DNA from: Hydrogenispora sp. | GTDB lineage: Bacteria; Bacillota; UBA4882; UBA10575 | DNA: 47,933 nt | Direction: 5' to 3' | NCBI GenBank assembly: GCA_012837705.1 | Contig: DUQQ01000009.1 | Span: forward strand, 1 to 47,933 | Notes under the pieces: generated by a model | Databases searched by the model: none | Seen by the model: only the letters and a program-made list of their open reading frames with translations | What the model was told of the DNA's origin: nothing | In this document: piece by piece, positions 8,454 through 16,169 of the stretch | How the letters are laid out: every line of letters starts with the position of its first letter | Numbering within the stretch: the stretch's first letter is position 1 | Translations under genes and position numbers: made by a program

Positions 8454-8494
8454 TTCGATTTGCCAAGCAACCGATGCTTTGCATCTGTGCGTTT

Positions 8495-8606
8495 CTTATC
8501 TTTCAGGGTTAAGCTTTAACCCTGCAGGAATTGACACCGCTGCATTCAAATGAGAATGCCGGTTGTCGGGCTTCATTGGGCCAGTCCCTCCACCTCTCGC
8601 GATAAG
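8495..8606 (-). promoter_or_regulatory. SAM-I (S-box) riboswitch aptamer
   Basis: Read on the minus strand, it begins CTTATCGCGAGAGGTGGAGG and ends AAAGATAAG, so CTTATC/GATAAG closes P1. Conserved elements are in order: GAGGTGGAGGGACTGGCCC (kink-turn side), ATGAAGCCCGACAACC, and GGTGTCAATTCCTGCA. The P4 hairpin CAGGGTTAAAGCTTAACCCTG follows. The terminator at 8423-8453 lies downstream, before the DUF39 start. High SAM should stop transcription of the homocysteine/metF operon. Confidence 0.96.
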
Positions 8607-8636
8607 ACCATCTATTAAATTGTGATATTGTAATAA

Positions 8637-8665
8637 ATTCTACGGTAAACGCGGTCACTTGTCAA
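8637..8665 (-). promoter_or_regulatory. Sigma-A promoter of the SAM-riboswitch operon
   Basis: On the minus strand TTGACA (8665-8660) and TAGAAT (8642-8637) are spaced by exactly 17 bp. Transcription would start near 8630, about 25 nt before the aptamer. Confidence 0.85.
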
Positions 8666-9107
8666 GGGAATAATCTTGAACATTTTTCCAAAACAGGTTT
8701 GACATGACATTACCACCGGCGCTCCCCCCCTCTTCTTCCTTGATGCCCACAGACTGTTGATTGAGTCTTTAGGCTTCTCCACCGTGATTACCACCGCCGG
8801 TGATGACACTTGATCGCCCTCGCAGGCATTTCCTGCGGGGCCAAATTGTTACCCAGGCTGTCGTTGGTCCCAGGCCGATGCCGCTCGCATTAATTACCGA
8901 TTTTTGCAGGTATTTACCGGAGTTTAACGAATAAGTTACTTGTGGTACAAAATATTTTCTCTAAGTTAACAGGAAAAGCGCCCCAAAAGAAAGAGGTCGG
9001 GTTTACGCCAGGGTAATCCGCTTGAACAAAGGCGCGCCAGATCCTTTACCAGATTGCTGGTCTAGATGCTTTAACACAATAGGAGAAGTAGTAGGAGGAG
9101 AGAACGA
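8666..9107. other. Intergenic region between divergent operons
   Basis: No gene is convincing here. Two similar GC-rich patches, TTACCACCGGCG (8710-8721) and TTACCACCGCCGG (about 8788-8800), and a small stem CGCAGG/CCTGCG (8822-8838) are visible. A 64-codon minus frame at 8615-8809 overlaps the operon promoter and lacks a ribosome site. No clear promoter for the gene at 9108 was found; its ribosome site GGAGGAG is strong. Confidence 0.45.
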
Positions 9108-11045
9108 GTGAGAGACAAAGCTTTTCGCGAAGAAACGATCTTTATTGTTGAGGAGAAATGTCTGGGCTGTAACAAATGTGTTCGCAATTGTCCGGTGTTT
9201 GGTGCCAATATTTCCTATACGATCAACGGGGAGACCAAAGTCCGGGTCAATCCGGAGTTGTGTATTCAATGTGGGAAATGCATCGAAATTTGCGACCATA
9301 AAGCCCGGGATTACCGAGATGATACGGAACGGTTCTTCCACGATCTTGAGCAAGGAGAAAGGATCGCCGTCTTGGTCGCCCCTGCGGCGCGGACCAACTT
9401 TCCCGAGTATAAGCGGGTGATCGGGTACTTAAAAAAAGCGGGGGTAGATCTGGTCTATGATGTTTCCTTTGGGGCCGATATTACGGTTTGGGCGTATCTG
9501 AAAGTTTTGGCGGAGACCGGCGCCAGTTCGCTAATTGCCCAGCCTTGTCCGGTCATCGTCAACTATGTGGAAAAACACCAACCCGCGCTCCTTGATTACC
9601 TGGCGCCAGTCCATAGCCCGATGATGTGCACCGCCATCTATTTACGGAAATATAATGGGTATCAGGACCGCTTAGCCTTTCTCTCCCCCTGTATCGGCAA
9701 GAACGATGAGATCAACGACGCCAACACCCAAAATACCGTCCAATACAACGTCACGTTCAAAAAACTCATCAATTATCTCACAACTAAGGGCATAAATTTG
9801 CAGGAGTATCCGGAAGATGAATTTGACGATCCCGGATGCGGATTAGGATTTGTTTTTCCGCGGCCGGGTGGCCTCCGCGAAAATGTCCAGGCGCTGGCTG
9901 GGGACGTTTGGATTCGGCAAATCGAAGGGCAGGAAGCCGCCTACCTTTATTTACAAGATTACCGCCGCCGCCTGGAAAGAGGGAAAAAGCTCCCCACCCT
10001 GGTGGATATTTTAAACTGCCCCTATGGGTGTAATAAAGGAACTGGTTCGATCCCGGACGTCGACATCGACGATATTGACCTGGCGCTGCAGGCCTTTTCG
10101 CAAGAAAGGGCCGGAAATAAAAGCCGTCAGAATCTGAAGCACCACTCCGAGAAACTGTTTAAAAACTTCGATAAACAGTTACGGCTGACTGATTTTTCCC
10201 GCCGTTATAAACAGGCCGACGTGCGGCCGTTAAAAGAACCGACCCGGGAGGAGTATGCCGCGATCTTCGCGCGTTTGCACAAGAATACACCAGCTTCCCA
10301 GAATCTCAACTGCGCGGCTTGCGGTTATCAGACCTGTCGTGATATGGCCAAGGCAATCTTTAATCAACTGAACCGGCCGGAGGATTGTATGGATTATAAC
10401 CGCAAGGAAGTCATCCGGGAGAATGAAAATCTGGAGGAAAAAAACCAGGAGATCCGCAGGATGCTGGCGGAGATCACCCAACTCAGCACAGATCACCAAA
10501 AACGCGCGGCCGAGTTAACCAGGCGGATGCAGGAGATCAATATCTCCATGGAGGAAGTGTACCGCGGGAATGAACGGGCCGCACAAGATATTGAAAAGAT
10601 CGGGTATGATGCGGGCGAAGTCGCTACGTACGCCGAAAAACTGCGGGAACTGGTCGCGGAGATCAATGATAATGTTGACCGCTTTACCGAAGCCACCGCG
10701 AATATCCTCGGTGTCGCCCGCCAGACCAGAATTCTTTCGTTGAATGCCGGGATTGAAGCGGCCCGAAGTGGTGAACACGGTAGAGGTTTTAACGTGGTGG
10801 CACAAGAGATCAAACGACTCGCGGAGGAATCGCAGAAAACAGCGGAAGAGGCCTTGGAGAACGAGGAGGCCATCCAGGCTTTAGTTGTCAAAGTGTACGA
10901 GATCTCCAATACCATTGACCAAAAGATGGCCGCCGTAAATATGGCGATCAAGAATATTTCGGCGATCATTCAGACCTTTACCGCCCAGGGCCAAGAGATG
11001 GTGGCCTCGACCACGAAGATTGTCCAAGAATACACCCGGAATTGA
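9108..11045 (+). CDS. Soluble [FeFe]-hydrogenase-like / FeS / methyl-accepting sensor fusion
   Basis: The 645-aa protein starts at GTG after GTAGGAGGAG. Residues 12-66 hold two ferredoxin motifs (CLGCNKCVRNCP, CIQCGKCIEIC). Residues about 85-330 are the hydrogenase large-subunit C-terminal domain: AQPCPVIVNYVEKHQP (C147), LSPCIGKNDE (C195) and NCPYGCNKGTG (C304, C308) match the three H-cluster loops. Residues about 403-440 are a 4Fe-4S domain (CAACGYQTC ... EDC). From about 440 there is a coiled coil and a methyl-accepting signalling tip, RILSLNAGIEAARSGEHGRG. There are no membrane segments. L1 lacks the TSCCP proton-shuttle Cys (QPCP instead), so a redox- or H2-sensing role is more likely than catalysis. 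Confidence 0.88.
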   Translation: MRDKAFREETIFIVEEKCLGCNKCVRNCPVFGANISYTINGETKVRVNPELCIQCGKCIEICDHKARDYRDDTERFFHDLEQGERIAVLVAPAARTNFPEYKRVIGYLKKAGVDLVYDVSFGADITVWAYLKVLAETGASSLIAQPCPVIVNYVEKHQPALLDYLAPVHSPMMCTAIYLRKYNGYQDRLAFLSPCIGKNDEINDANTQNTVQYNVTFKKLINYLTTKGINLQEYPEDEFDDPGCGLGFVFPRPGGLRENVQALAGDVWIRQIEGQEAAYLYLQDYRRRLERGKKLPTLVDILNCPYGCNKGTGSIPDVDIDDIDLALQAFSQERAGNKSRQNLKHHSEKLFKNFDKQLRLTDFSRRYKQADVRPLKEPTREEYAAIFARLHKNTPASQNLNCAACGYQTCRDMAKAIFNQLNRPEDCMDYNRKEVIRENENLEEKNQEIRRMLAEITQLSTDHQKRAAELTRRMQEINISMEEVYRGNERAAQDIEKIGYDAGEVATYAEKLRELVAEINDNVDRFTEATANILGVARQTRILSLNAGIEAARSGEHGRGFNVVAQEIKRLAEESQKTAEEALENEEAIQALVVKVYEISNTIDQKMAAVNMAIKNISAIIQTFTAQGQEMVASTTKIVQEYTRN

Positions 11046-11132
11046 GACTAAACACGGGTGGTTCCGACGGCCAACCCGCCTTTCCGCCTTGAGCGCCGCC
11101 GCCCTAAAAAGCCTGCTTTCGACGTTTTTCTG

Positions 11133-11167
11133 GCACCCCGTGCGTTAATGCGCCGGGGTCCCTTTTT
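11133..11167 (+). terminator. Rho-independent terminator
   Basis: ACCCCG-T-GCG pairs with CGC-CGGGGT (11135-11159), followed by CCCTTTTT. It lies about 90 nt past the sensor gene and just before the promoter of the methionine synthase operon. Confidence 0.7.
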
Positions 11168-11184
11168 GGCAAAAAAGGTAAACC

Positions 11185-11213
11185 TTGCTTTTACGCCCAT
11201 AAATGTGTACTAT
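11185..11213 (+). promoter_or_regulatory. Promoter of the MetH operon
   Basis: TTGCTT (11185-11190) and TACTAT (11208-11213) are 17 bp apart. The leader to the ATG at 11238 is only about 20 nt, so there is no room for a riboswitch. Confidence 0.55.
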
Positions 11214-11237
11214 TATCTAAAGCTGAGGTGATTACCG

Positions 11238-11909
11238 ATGGAGATCCCACCGGGGGAAGTATTAAGGTATCTGGGTTACCGGAACCAAAAGCTCGATCCG
11301 GCCATGGCGTGTTTGATCGAGGAATGCCGGGCGGAAACGACCGCGTTGATGCGGACGGGTGTCGTCTATCGGATCTACCCCTTGGAAAGGGACGGGGACC
11401 AGATCCGGCTCCTGACCACCACTTTACGCATGCAAAGCAAAGACCTCAGTAGGCATCTGCGGCATGCGGACCGCTGCGTTCTCCTGGCCGCCACTTTAGG
11501 GCTGGCGCTTGACCAAAAAATTGCCGCCTATGCCCGCCTTGACCTGACCAGAGCAGTGGTGATGGATGCTTGTGCCACGGCGGCGATCGAAGCCGTCTGC
11601 GACCAAGCCCAAGCCCAGCTCGAGGCCCAGGTGGCCCCGGAAGGTTACCGCCTTACTAGGCGTTTCAGCCCCGGCTACGGCGATTTATCCATCGTGCACC
11701 AAAAAGCCATTCTGGAGACACTCCAAGCTTACACCCGGATCGGCCTCACGGTGAATGCGGACCATATTCTGCTTCCCCGCAAGTCGGTGACGGCCTTTAT
11801 CGGCCTGCAGAAGGGGGAACAAGCGGTGGACCGCGACCGGTGCCGCCATTGTCCGGATCAAACTTGTCAGTACAGAAGAGGTGGGGATGGAGATGAATCA
11901 CAAACTTAA
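11238..11909 (+). CDS. Stand-alone cobalamin-dependent methionine synthase activation-domain protein
   Basis: The 223-aa protein starts at ATG after GAGGTGA. It resembles the C-terminal AdoMet-binding reactivation domain of E. coli MetH (Met_synt_B12): RFSPGYGDLSIVHQKAILETL is split by the typical P-G-YGD turn, then ILLPRKSVTAFIGL. It ends with a Cys-rich tail, RCRHCPDQTCQYRR. It overlaps the start of metH by 17 nt, so the two are translationally coupled. The downstream MetH lacks this domain, so it should act in trans to reductively methylate inactive cob(II)alamin using SAM. The Cys tail (CxxCxxxxC) could bind a metal, which is inference. Confidence 0.88.
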   Translation: MEIPPGEVLRYLGYRNQKLDPAMACLIEECRAETTALMRTGVVYRIYPLERDGDQIRLLTTTLRMQSKDLSRHLRHADRCVLLAATLGLALDQKIAAYARLDLTRAVVMDACATAAIEAVCDQAQAQLEAQVAPEGYRLTRRFSPGYGDLSIVHQKAILETLQAYTRIGLTVNADHILLPRKSVTAFIGLQKGEQAVDRDRCRHCPDQTCQYRRGGDGDESQT

Positions 11910-14271
11910 TCTGGATGGATTCCTGATCTTTGACGGGGCCATGGGGACAATGCTCCAAAGCTACGGCATGAAAGCAGGCGAACTCGCCGAAAGTTACAAT
12001 CTAGAAAGGGCGGAAGTCATCGCCGGGATCCACCGCGCCTACATCGAAGCGGGTGCGCAAGTCTTGACGACCAATACCTTCAGCGCCAACCGGTTTAAAC
12101 TGGCCGGAACCGGGCTGGATCAGGCCGCGGTCATCCGCACGGCGGTAGAGATTGCCCGGTGGGCCGCGGAGGATAACTTGGTGGCGCTGGACATCGGCCC
12201 TTTAGGCCAGCTGATGGAGCCCTATGGCACCTTAAGTTTTGATGCGGCCTATGAAGCCTTTGCCGAGCAGATTCAAGTCGGGGCCGCTGCCGGTGCCGAT
12301 CTGATTCTGATCGAAACCATGTCCGATCCTTACGAAGCAAAGGCCGCCATCCTCGCCGCCCGCGAAAACGCGGACTTACCCATCATTTGTACAATGACCT
12401 TCCAAGAGGACGGCCGCACCCTGACCGGAGCCGATCCCTTGACGATGGTGAATATTCTGCAAAGTTTAGGCGTCAGCGCCTTGGGGTTCAACTGTTCCCT
12501 CGGGCCCAAAGAGATTCTCCCGTTGGTACAGGAAGCCCTTAAATTTACCCGCGTCCCCGTCATTGTCCAGCCGAATGCGGGCTTGCCGCAGTTAATCGGG
12601 GAAGAAACGGTCTTCCAAATCACGCCCGCCGATTTTGCCGCCTATGGACGGGAGATGGCCGCCGCCGGCGTTCGCATCCTGGGCGGTTGCTGTGGGACCA
12701 CCCCGGCACACATCAAAGCCTTGAAAGAGGTGTTGGCCGAGGTTAAACCGGTAGCCACAAAGGCCCCGCGCTTCACAGCAGCCAGCTCGGCCACGACCAC
12801 CGTCACCTTAGGCGGCCCGGTCAAGATTATCGGGGAACGGATCAACCCCAGCGGCAAACGGCGCTTGCAAAAAGCCCTCCGCCAAGGGGATCTGGATTAT
12901 CTCCTCCGGGAAGCCGTTGACCAACAGGACCATGGAGCCCACATCCTCGATCTCAACGTGGGCTTGCCCGAGATCGATGAAAAAGCGGTCATGGTTAAAG
13001 CGATCAAAGAAATCCAGGGAGTCGTCACTCTCCCTCTCCAGATCGACAGCGTCAATCCGGAAGTGATTGAAGCTGCCGCCCGGATCTATAACGGACGGCC
13101 GATCATCAACTCGGTCAGCGGTGAGGCAAAGTCGCTGGCGGCTATTTTGCCCATTGTCAAGAAATATGGTTGCCTGGTTGTGGCTTTAACCCTTGACGAG
13201 CAGGGCATCCCAGCAACCGCCGAAGAACGCCTGGCCATTGCCGAACGCATCGTCAAAACCGCCGCCGAGTATGGCATCCCCAAAGAGGACATCATCGTCG
13301 ACTGTCTGGTTCTCACCGCTTCCGCCCAACAACGGGAGGTTCAGGAGACGATCAAAGCCGTCCGCCTGGTCAAGGAGAAACTCAATGTCAAGACCACACT
13401 GGGGGTGAGCAATGTCTCCTTTGGCCTCCCCGCCCGCGACCTCCTAAACCGCACCTTTTTGGCGGCGGCCCTGGCCGCTGGCCTGGATGCGCCGATCATG
13501 AACCCGCTGGACACCGCGATGCGCGGGACTGTACAGGCCTTCAATGTACTGTGGGATCACGACCGGGACAGCAAGGAGTTTATCGCCACCTACTCGGCGC
13601 TGGATGAGCAAGCACCCGCCCCCCCAGAGCCGGAACGGAAAGATCTGACGAAAATCGTCATCGCCGGGCTCAAGGAAGAAGCGGCTTCCGAAGTAAGAGA
13701 ACTGCTCAAAGAGGAAGAAGGTTTAGCGATCGTCGATCGTTACCTGATCCCGGCCCTAGATCGGGTCGGGGAAGGCTTCGAAAAAGGAGAGTTGTTTTTA
13801 CCGCAACTGATCCAGGCCGCCGAAACAGTCAAGCGGGCCGTGGCCGTGATCAAGGAAGATCTGGAGAAATTCCAGACCACGGCGGCAGGCAAAGGCAAGA
13901 TTGTCATTGCCACGGTCAAAGGGGATGTCCATGACATTGGCAAGAATATCGTCAAGATCCTCTTGGAGAACTATGGTTTTGAGGTGTATGATCTGGGCAA
14001 GGATGTACCCATTGAGCTTATTGTCAAAAAGGTCCAGCAAGAAGAGGCCCCGCTCGTTGGTTTGAGCGCCTTGATGACCACGACCGTCAAGAATATGGAG
14101 GAGACGATCACCGCCTTGCGCCGCTACTGTCCCCAGGCCAAAATTATGGTGGGCGGCGCCGTGCTCAATGCAGACTACGCCCAAAAGATCGGTGCCGATT
14201 TCTACGGGAAAGACGCCCGGGAAGCGGTGAAAATTGCGGAAAGCGTGTTTTGCGGGGAAAAAGTAAATTAG
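11893..14271 (+). CDS. metH: Cobalamin-dependent methionine synthase, short form
   Basis: The open frame begins at a GTG at 11881. I prefer the ATG at 11893 because AGAGGTGG is then 8-9 nt upstream; this gives 792 aa. Domain order: homocysteine S-methyltransferase (to about 285; FDGAMGTMLQ, zinc Cys in GFNCSLGP and GGCCGTTP), pterin-binding (about 300-565; IGERINPSGK, LDLNVGLPE), cap (about 590-670) and B12 Rossmann domain with the His ligand in GDVHDIGKN (about residue 680). The C-terminal activation domain is missing and is supplied by the overlapping upstream gene. It methylates homocysteine to methionine with 5-methyl-THF from MetF. Its 3' end overlaps the opposite-strand ybaK gene by 4 bp. 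Confidence 0.96.
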   Translation: MNHKLNLDGFLIFDGAMGTMLQSYGMKAGELAESYNLERAEVIAGIHRAYIEAGAQVLTTNTFSANRFKLAGTGLDQAAVIRTAVEIARWAAEDNLVALDIGPLGQLMEPYGTLSFDAAYEAFAEQIQVGAAAGADLILIETMSDPYEAKAAILAARENADLPIICTMTFQEDGRTLTGADPLTMVNILQSLGVSALGFNCSLGPKEILPLVQEALKFTRVPVIVQPNAGLPQLIGEETVFQITPADFAAYGREMAAAGVRILGGCCGTTPAHIKALKEVLAEVKPVATKAPRFTAASSATTTVTLGGPVKIIGERINPSGKRRLQKALRQGDLDYLLREAVDQQDHGAHILDLNVGLPEIDEKAVMVKAIKEIQGVVTLPLQIDSVNPEVIEAAARIYNGRPIINSVSGEAKSLAAILPIVKKYGCLVVALTLDEQGIPATAEERLAIAERIVKTAAEYGIPKEDIIVDCLVLTASAQQREVQETIKAVRLVKEKLNVKTTLGVSNVSFGLPARDLLNRTFLAAALAAGLDAPIMNPLDTAMRGTVQAFNVLWDHDRDSKEFIATYSALDEQAPAPPEPERKDLTKIVIAGLKEEAASEVRELLKEEEGLAIVDRYLIPALDRVGEGFEKGELFLPQLIQAAETVKRAVAVIKEDLEKFQTTAAGKGKIVIATVKGDVHDIGKNIVKILLENYGFEVYDLGKDVPIELIVKKVQQEEAPLVGLSALMTTTVKNMEETITALRRYCPQAKIMVGGAVLNADYAQKIGADFYGKDAREAVKIAESVFCGEKVN

Positions 14272-14759
14272 GCTCTAATTCCGACTTTAACTAGTTTGGG
14301 CGCCAATATCTTGACCAGGTCCCGTGGATCGATTTCCACGAGGAACCCCCGCTTTCCCCCGTTAATAAAGATTTTGGGCAGTTCCAAGATGGTTGCTTCC
14401 ATATAGACGGGCATGGGCCGCCGGGTACCAAAGGGCGAAGTACCTCCAACCAGGTAACCGCTGTGTTTCTGCGCAACCGCCGGTGCACATGGTTTGATCG
14501 TCTTCGCCCCAATGATCCGGGCCAGCTCTTTGGTGGAGACTTCCAGATCGCCATGCATCAACACAATGAGCGGATTCTGATCCTCGTCTTCCATGATCAG
14601 CGTTTTTATCGTGGCGTGTTCGTCCAGACCCAATTCGTGGGCGGCCTTCTCGGTCCCGCCCCCCTCCTCAAACGGATACAAATGCGGGGTGTAGTTGACC
14701 TTCGCCGCGCGCAAACAACGAATTCCTTGGGTTACCGGGTATTTTGTTTTTTTCGCCAT
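14268..14759 (-). CDS. ybaK: YbaK/EbsC family Cys-tRNA(Pro) deacylase
   Basis: The 163-aa protein matches the usual YbaK length (about 155-165) when started at MAKKTKYPVTQG; the longer frame adds 39 unlikely residues. Seen motifs are the N-terminal TQGIRCLR, HLYPFEEGGGT, the conserved Lys of TIKTLIMED, GDLEVSTKELARIIGAKTI and SGYLVGGTSPFGTRRPMPVY (the GG.SPFG loop lines the active site). It would hydrolyse Cys-tRNA(Pro), correcting ProRS mischarging. It is monocistronic, converging on metH with a 4-bp overlap, with no terminator visible between them. Confidence 0.9.
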   Translation of the reverse strand: MAKKTKYPVTQGIRCLRAAKVNYTPHLYPFEEGGGTEKAAHELGLDEHATIKTLIMEDEDQNPLIVLMHGDLEVSTKELARIIGAKTIKPCAPAVAQKHSGYLVGGTSPFGTRRPMPVYMEATILELPKIFINGGKRGFLVEIDPRDLVKILAPKLVKVGIRA

Positions 14760-14874
14760 ATCATGCACCAACCTTCTTCCTTGAAAATAAATTGGAACTG
14801 AGTGTAAATTTATAGCACACTTGTATGAAAGAGGGTTATTTCGTTTTTCACCATCTTCCTCAGGAGGCTCAGCC

Positions 14875-16029
14875 ATGGGTAAGACACTGATCAGCTTGCT
14901 TCTCGCTACACTACTGGTGGTTCATGGGAAAAAACCGGCCTGGGGTAGAAATCTATCGGTAAAAAGAACCACATCTCCGCTGGGTTATCAGATCCTGGAC
15001 GGCGGCGCAAAAGTGGTCTTTATTTTTGACGAAAACATTCACCACCAGGCGGCGGTCACTTCGGTGCATGTGGTCGGCACCTTTAACCAGTGGACCGTCG
15101 CGCCCGACTGGCAATTGTCGCCAGCGGGCCAAGGTCTTTGGGTTTTAGCTGTCCCCACCGCCAAGGCTGCTATCCCCGGAAATTCGGGCTATGCCGAGTT
15201 TAAATTTATCGTCAACGAAACCGACGCGGTGAGCCCCTTACCGACCGTTCCCCCCGGTTACACGTTTAAGGGTAATAACCTGTTACTATTGCCCGACGCC
15301 GATCGCGACCAGATTATCGCCAACGAAAAGACCGCGACCACTATAAAAAAGCGGGCCGATTTTGACCTGACCCGGGAAGAAGACCGAAAAACGATCGCCA
15401 ATTTTCGGCTGGTTCCCGGTACCGACAAGTTGTTCCGCTCGTATCATCCGGCTCAGGAAGCCAAACCCTACGACGCCACGGTCGGACGGCTGGCTTACGT
15501 CAATCAGCTGATCGCCGCCCATGGCATCAGATCAATCATCTCCCTCTCCGGCGCTTACGGGGACCCGCCAACATACATGATCTCCAAAGATGTCCAAGCC
15601 ATCATCGACGCCGGTCATTTCTTCGCCCTCACCCCTTCATATGAATCGGTTTATTACCAATCGGATACCGCCGCCTTCGCCAACCAACTCAAAAACATTA
15701 TCGAGTTTATTATTGACCCGGCCCATCCTGCCCCCTTTTTGGTCCACTGCCGGATCGGTACCGACCGGACGGGCGTTGTTTCGGCGATCATCGCCGGTTT
15801 GTGCCAGGCCTCATGGGAAAGCATCGGTCTTGATTACCAAAAGAGCAACGCGGTCGGGATGGAAGAATACCGGGACCTCCGGTTACTCCAATACGCCTTC
15901 GAAAACATGCTCAAAAGAAGGATCGAACCGCACACCGATCTCAAATCCGTTCTGTCTATGTATTTTATCAATAACGGTTATCTAACGCCACTACAGATTG
16001 GGTTGTTGAACCGAAAATTGAAAAACTGA
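14875..16029 (+). CDS. Exported glycogen-binding-like domain + Cys-based tyrosine/dual-specificity phosphatase
   Basis: The 384-aa protein starts at MGKTLISLLL with CAGGAGG upstream. Residues 1-24 look like a signal peptide. Residues about 45-138 form an E-set/CBM48-like domain (VVGTFNQW at 67-73, then W/Y-rich strands and YAEFKFIVN). Residues about 175-384 are a phosphatase domain starting NFRLVPGTDKLFRSYHP and holding the P-loop HCRIGTDRTG with Cys292 and Arg298. A CBM joined to a Cys phosphatase recalls eukaryotic glucan phosphatases (SEX4, laforin), but here it is exported and the domain order is CBM first. The substrate is unknown (phospho-glycan, phosphoprotein or phytate-like). Monocistronic. 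Confidence 0.82.
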   Translation: MGKTLISLLLATLLVVHGKKPAWGRNLSVKRTTSPLGYQILDGGAKVVFIFDENIHHQAAVTSVHVVGTFNQWTVAPDWQLSPAGQGLWVLAVPTAKAAIPGNSGYAEFKFIVNETDAVSPLPTVPPGYTFKGNNLLLLPDADRDQIIANEKTATTIKKRADFDLTREEDRKTIANFRLVPGTDKLFRSYHPAQEAKPYDATVGRLAYVNQLIAAHGIRSIISLSGAYGDPPTYMISKDVQAIIDAGHFFALTPSYESVYYQSDTAAFANQLKNIIEFIIDPAHPAPFLVHCRIGTDRTGVVSAIIAGLCQASWESIGLDYQKSNAVGMEEYRDLRLLQYAFENMLKRRIEPHTDLKSVLSMYFINNGYLTPLQIGLLNRKLKN

Positions 16030-16169
16030 AGGCGTCGCAGCCACTGGTGACTCGCCACCCCCCATGACAAGGAAAATTATTCTCCCCTCCTTCTGGAACA
16101 AAAGGCTTCATTCCATCGTCATCAGTATATAGCGTTTAAAACGCAAGTAAAGACAAAGGAGCATTTAGG

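Noticed and set aside
8615-8809. 64-codon minus-strand open frame
   Set aside because: It covers the promoter of the SAM-riboswitch operon, has no ribosome site and no recognisable product.
11051-11075. GGGTGGTTCCGACGG resembles the T-box sequence
   Set aside because: No stem I or specifier region can fit because the sequence directly follows a coding region; the terminator and a separate promoter lie between it and the next gene.
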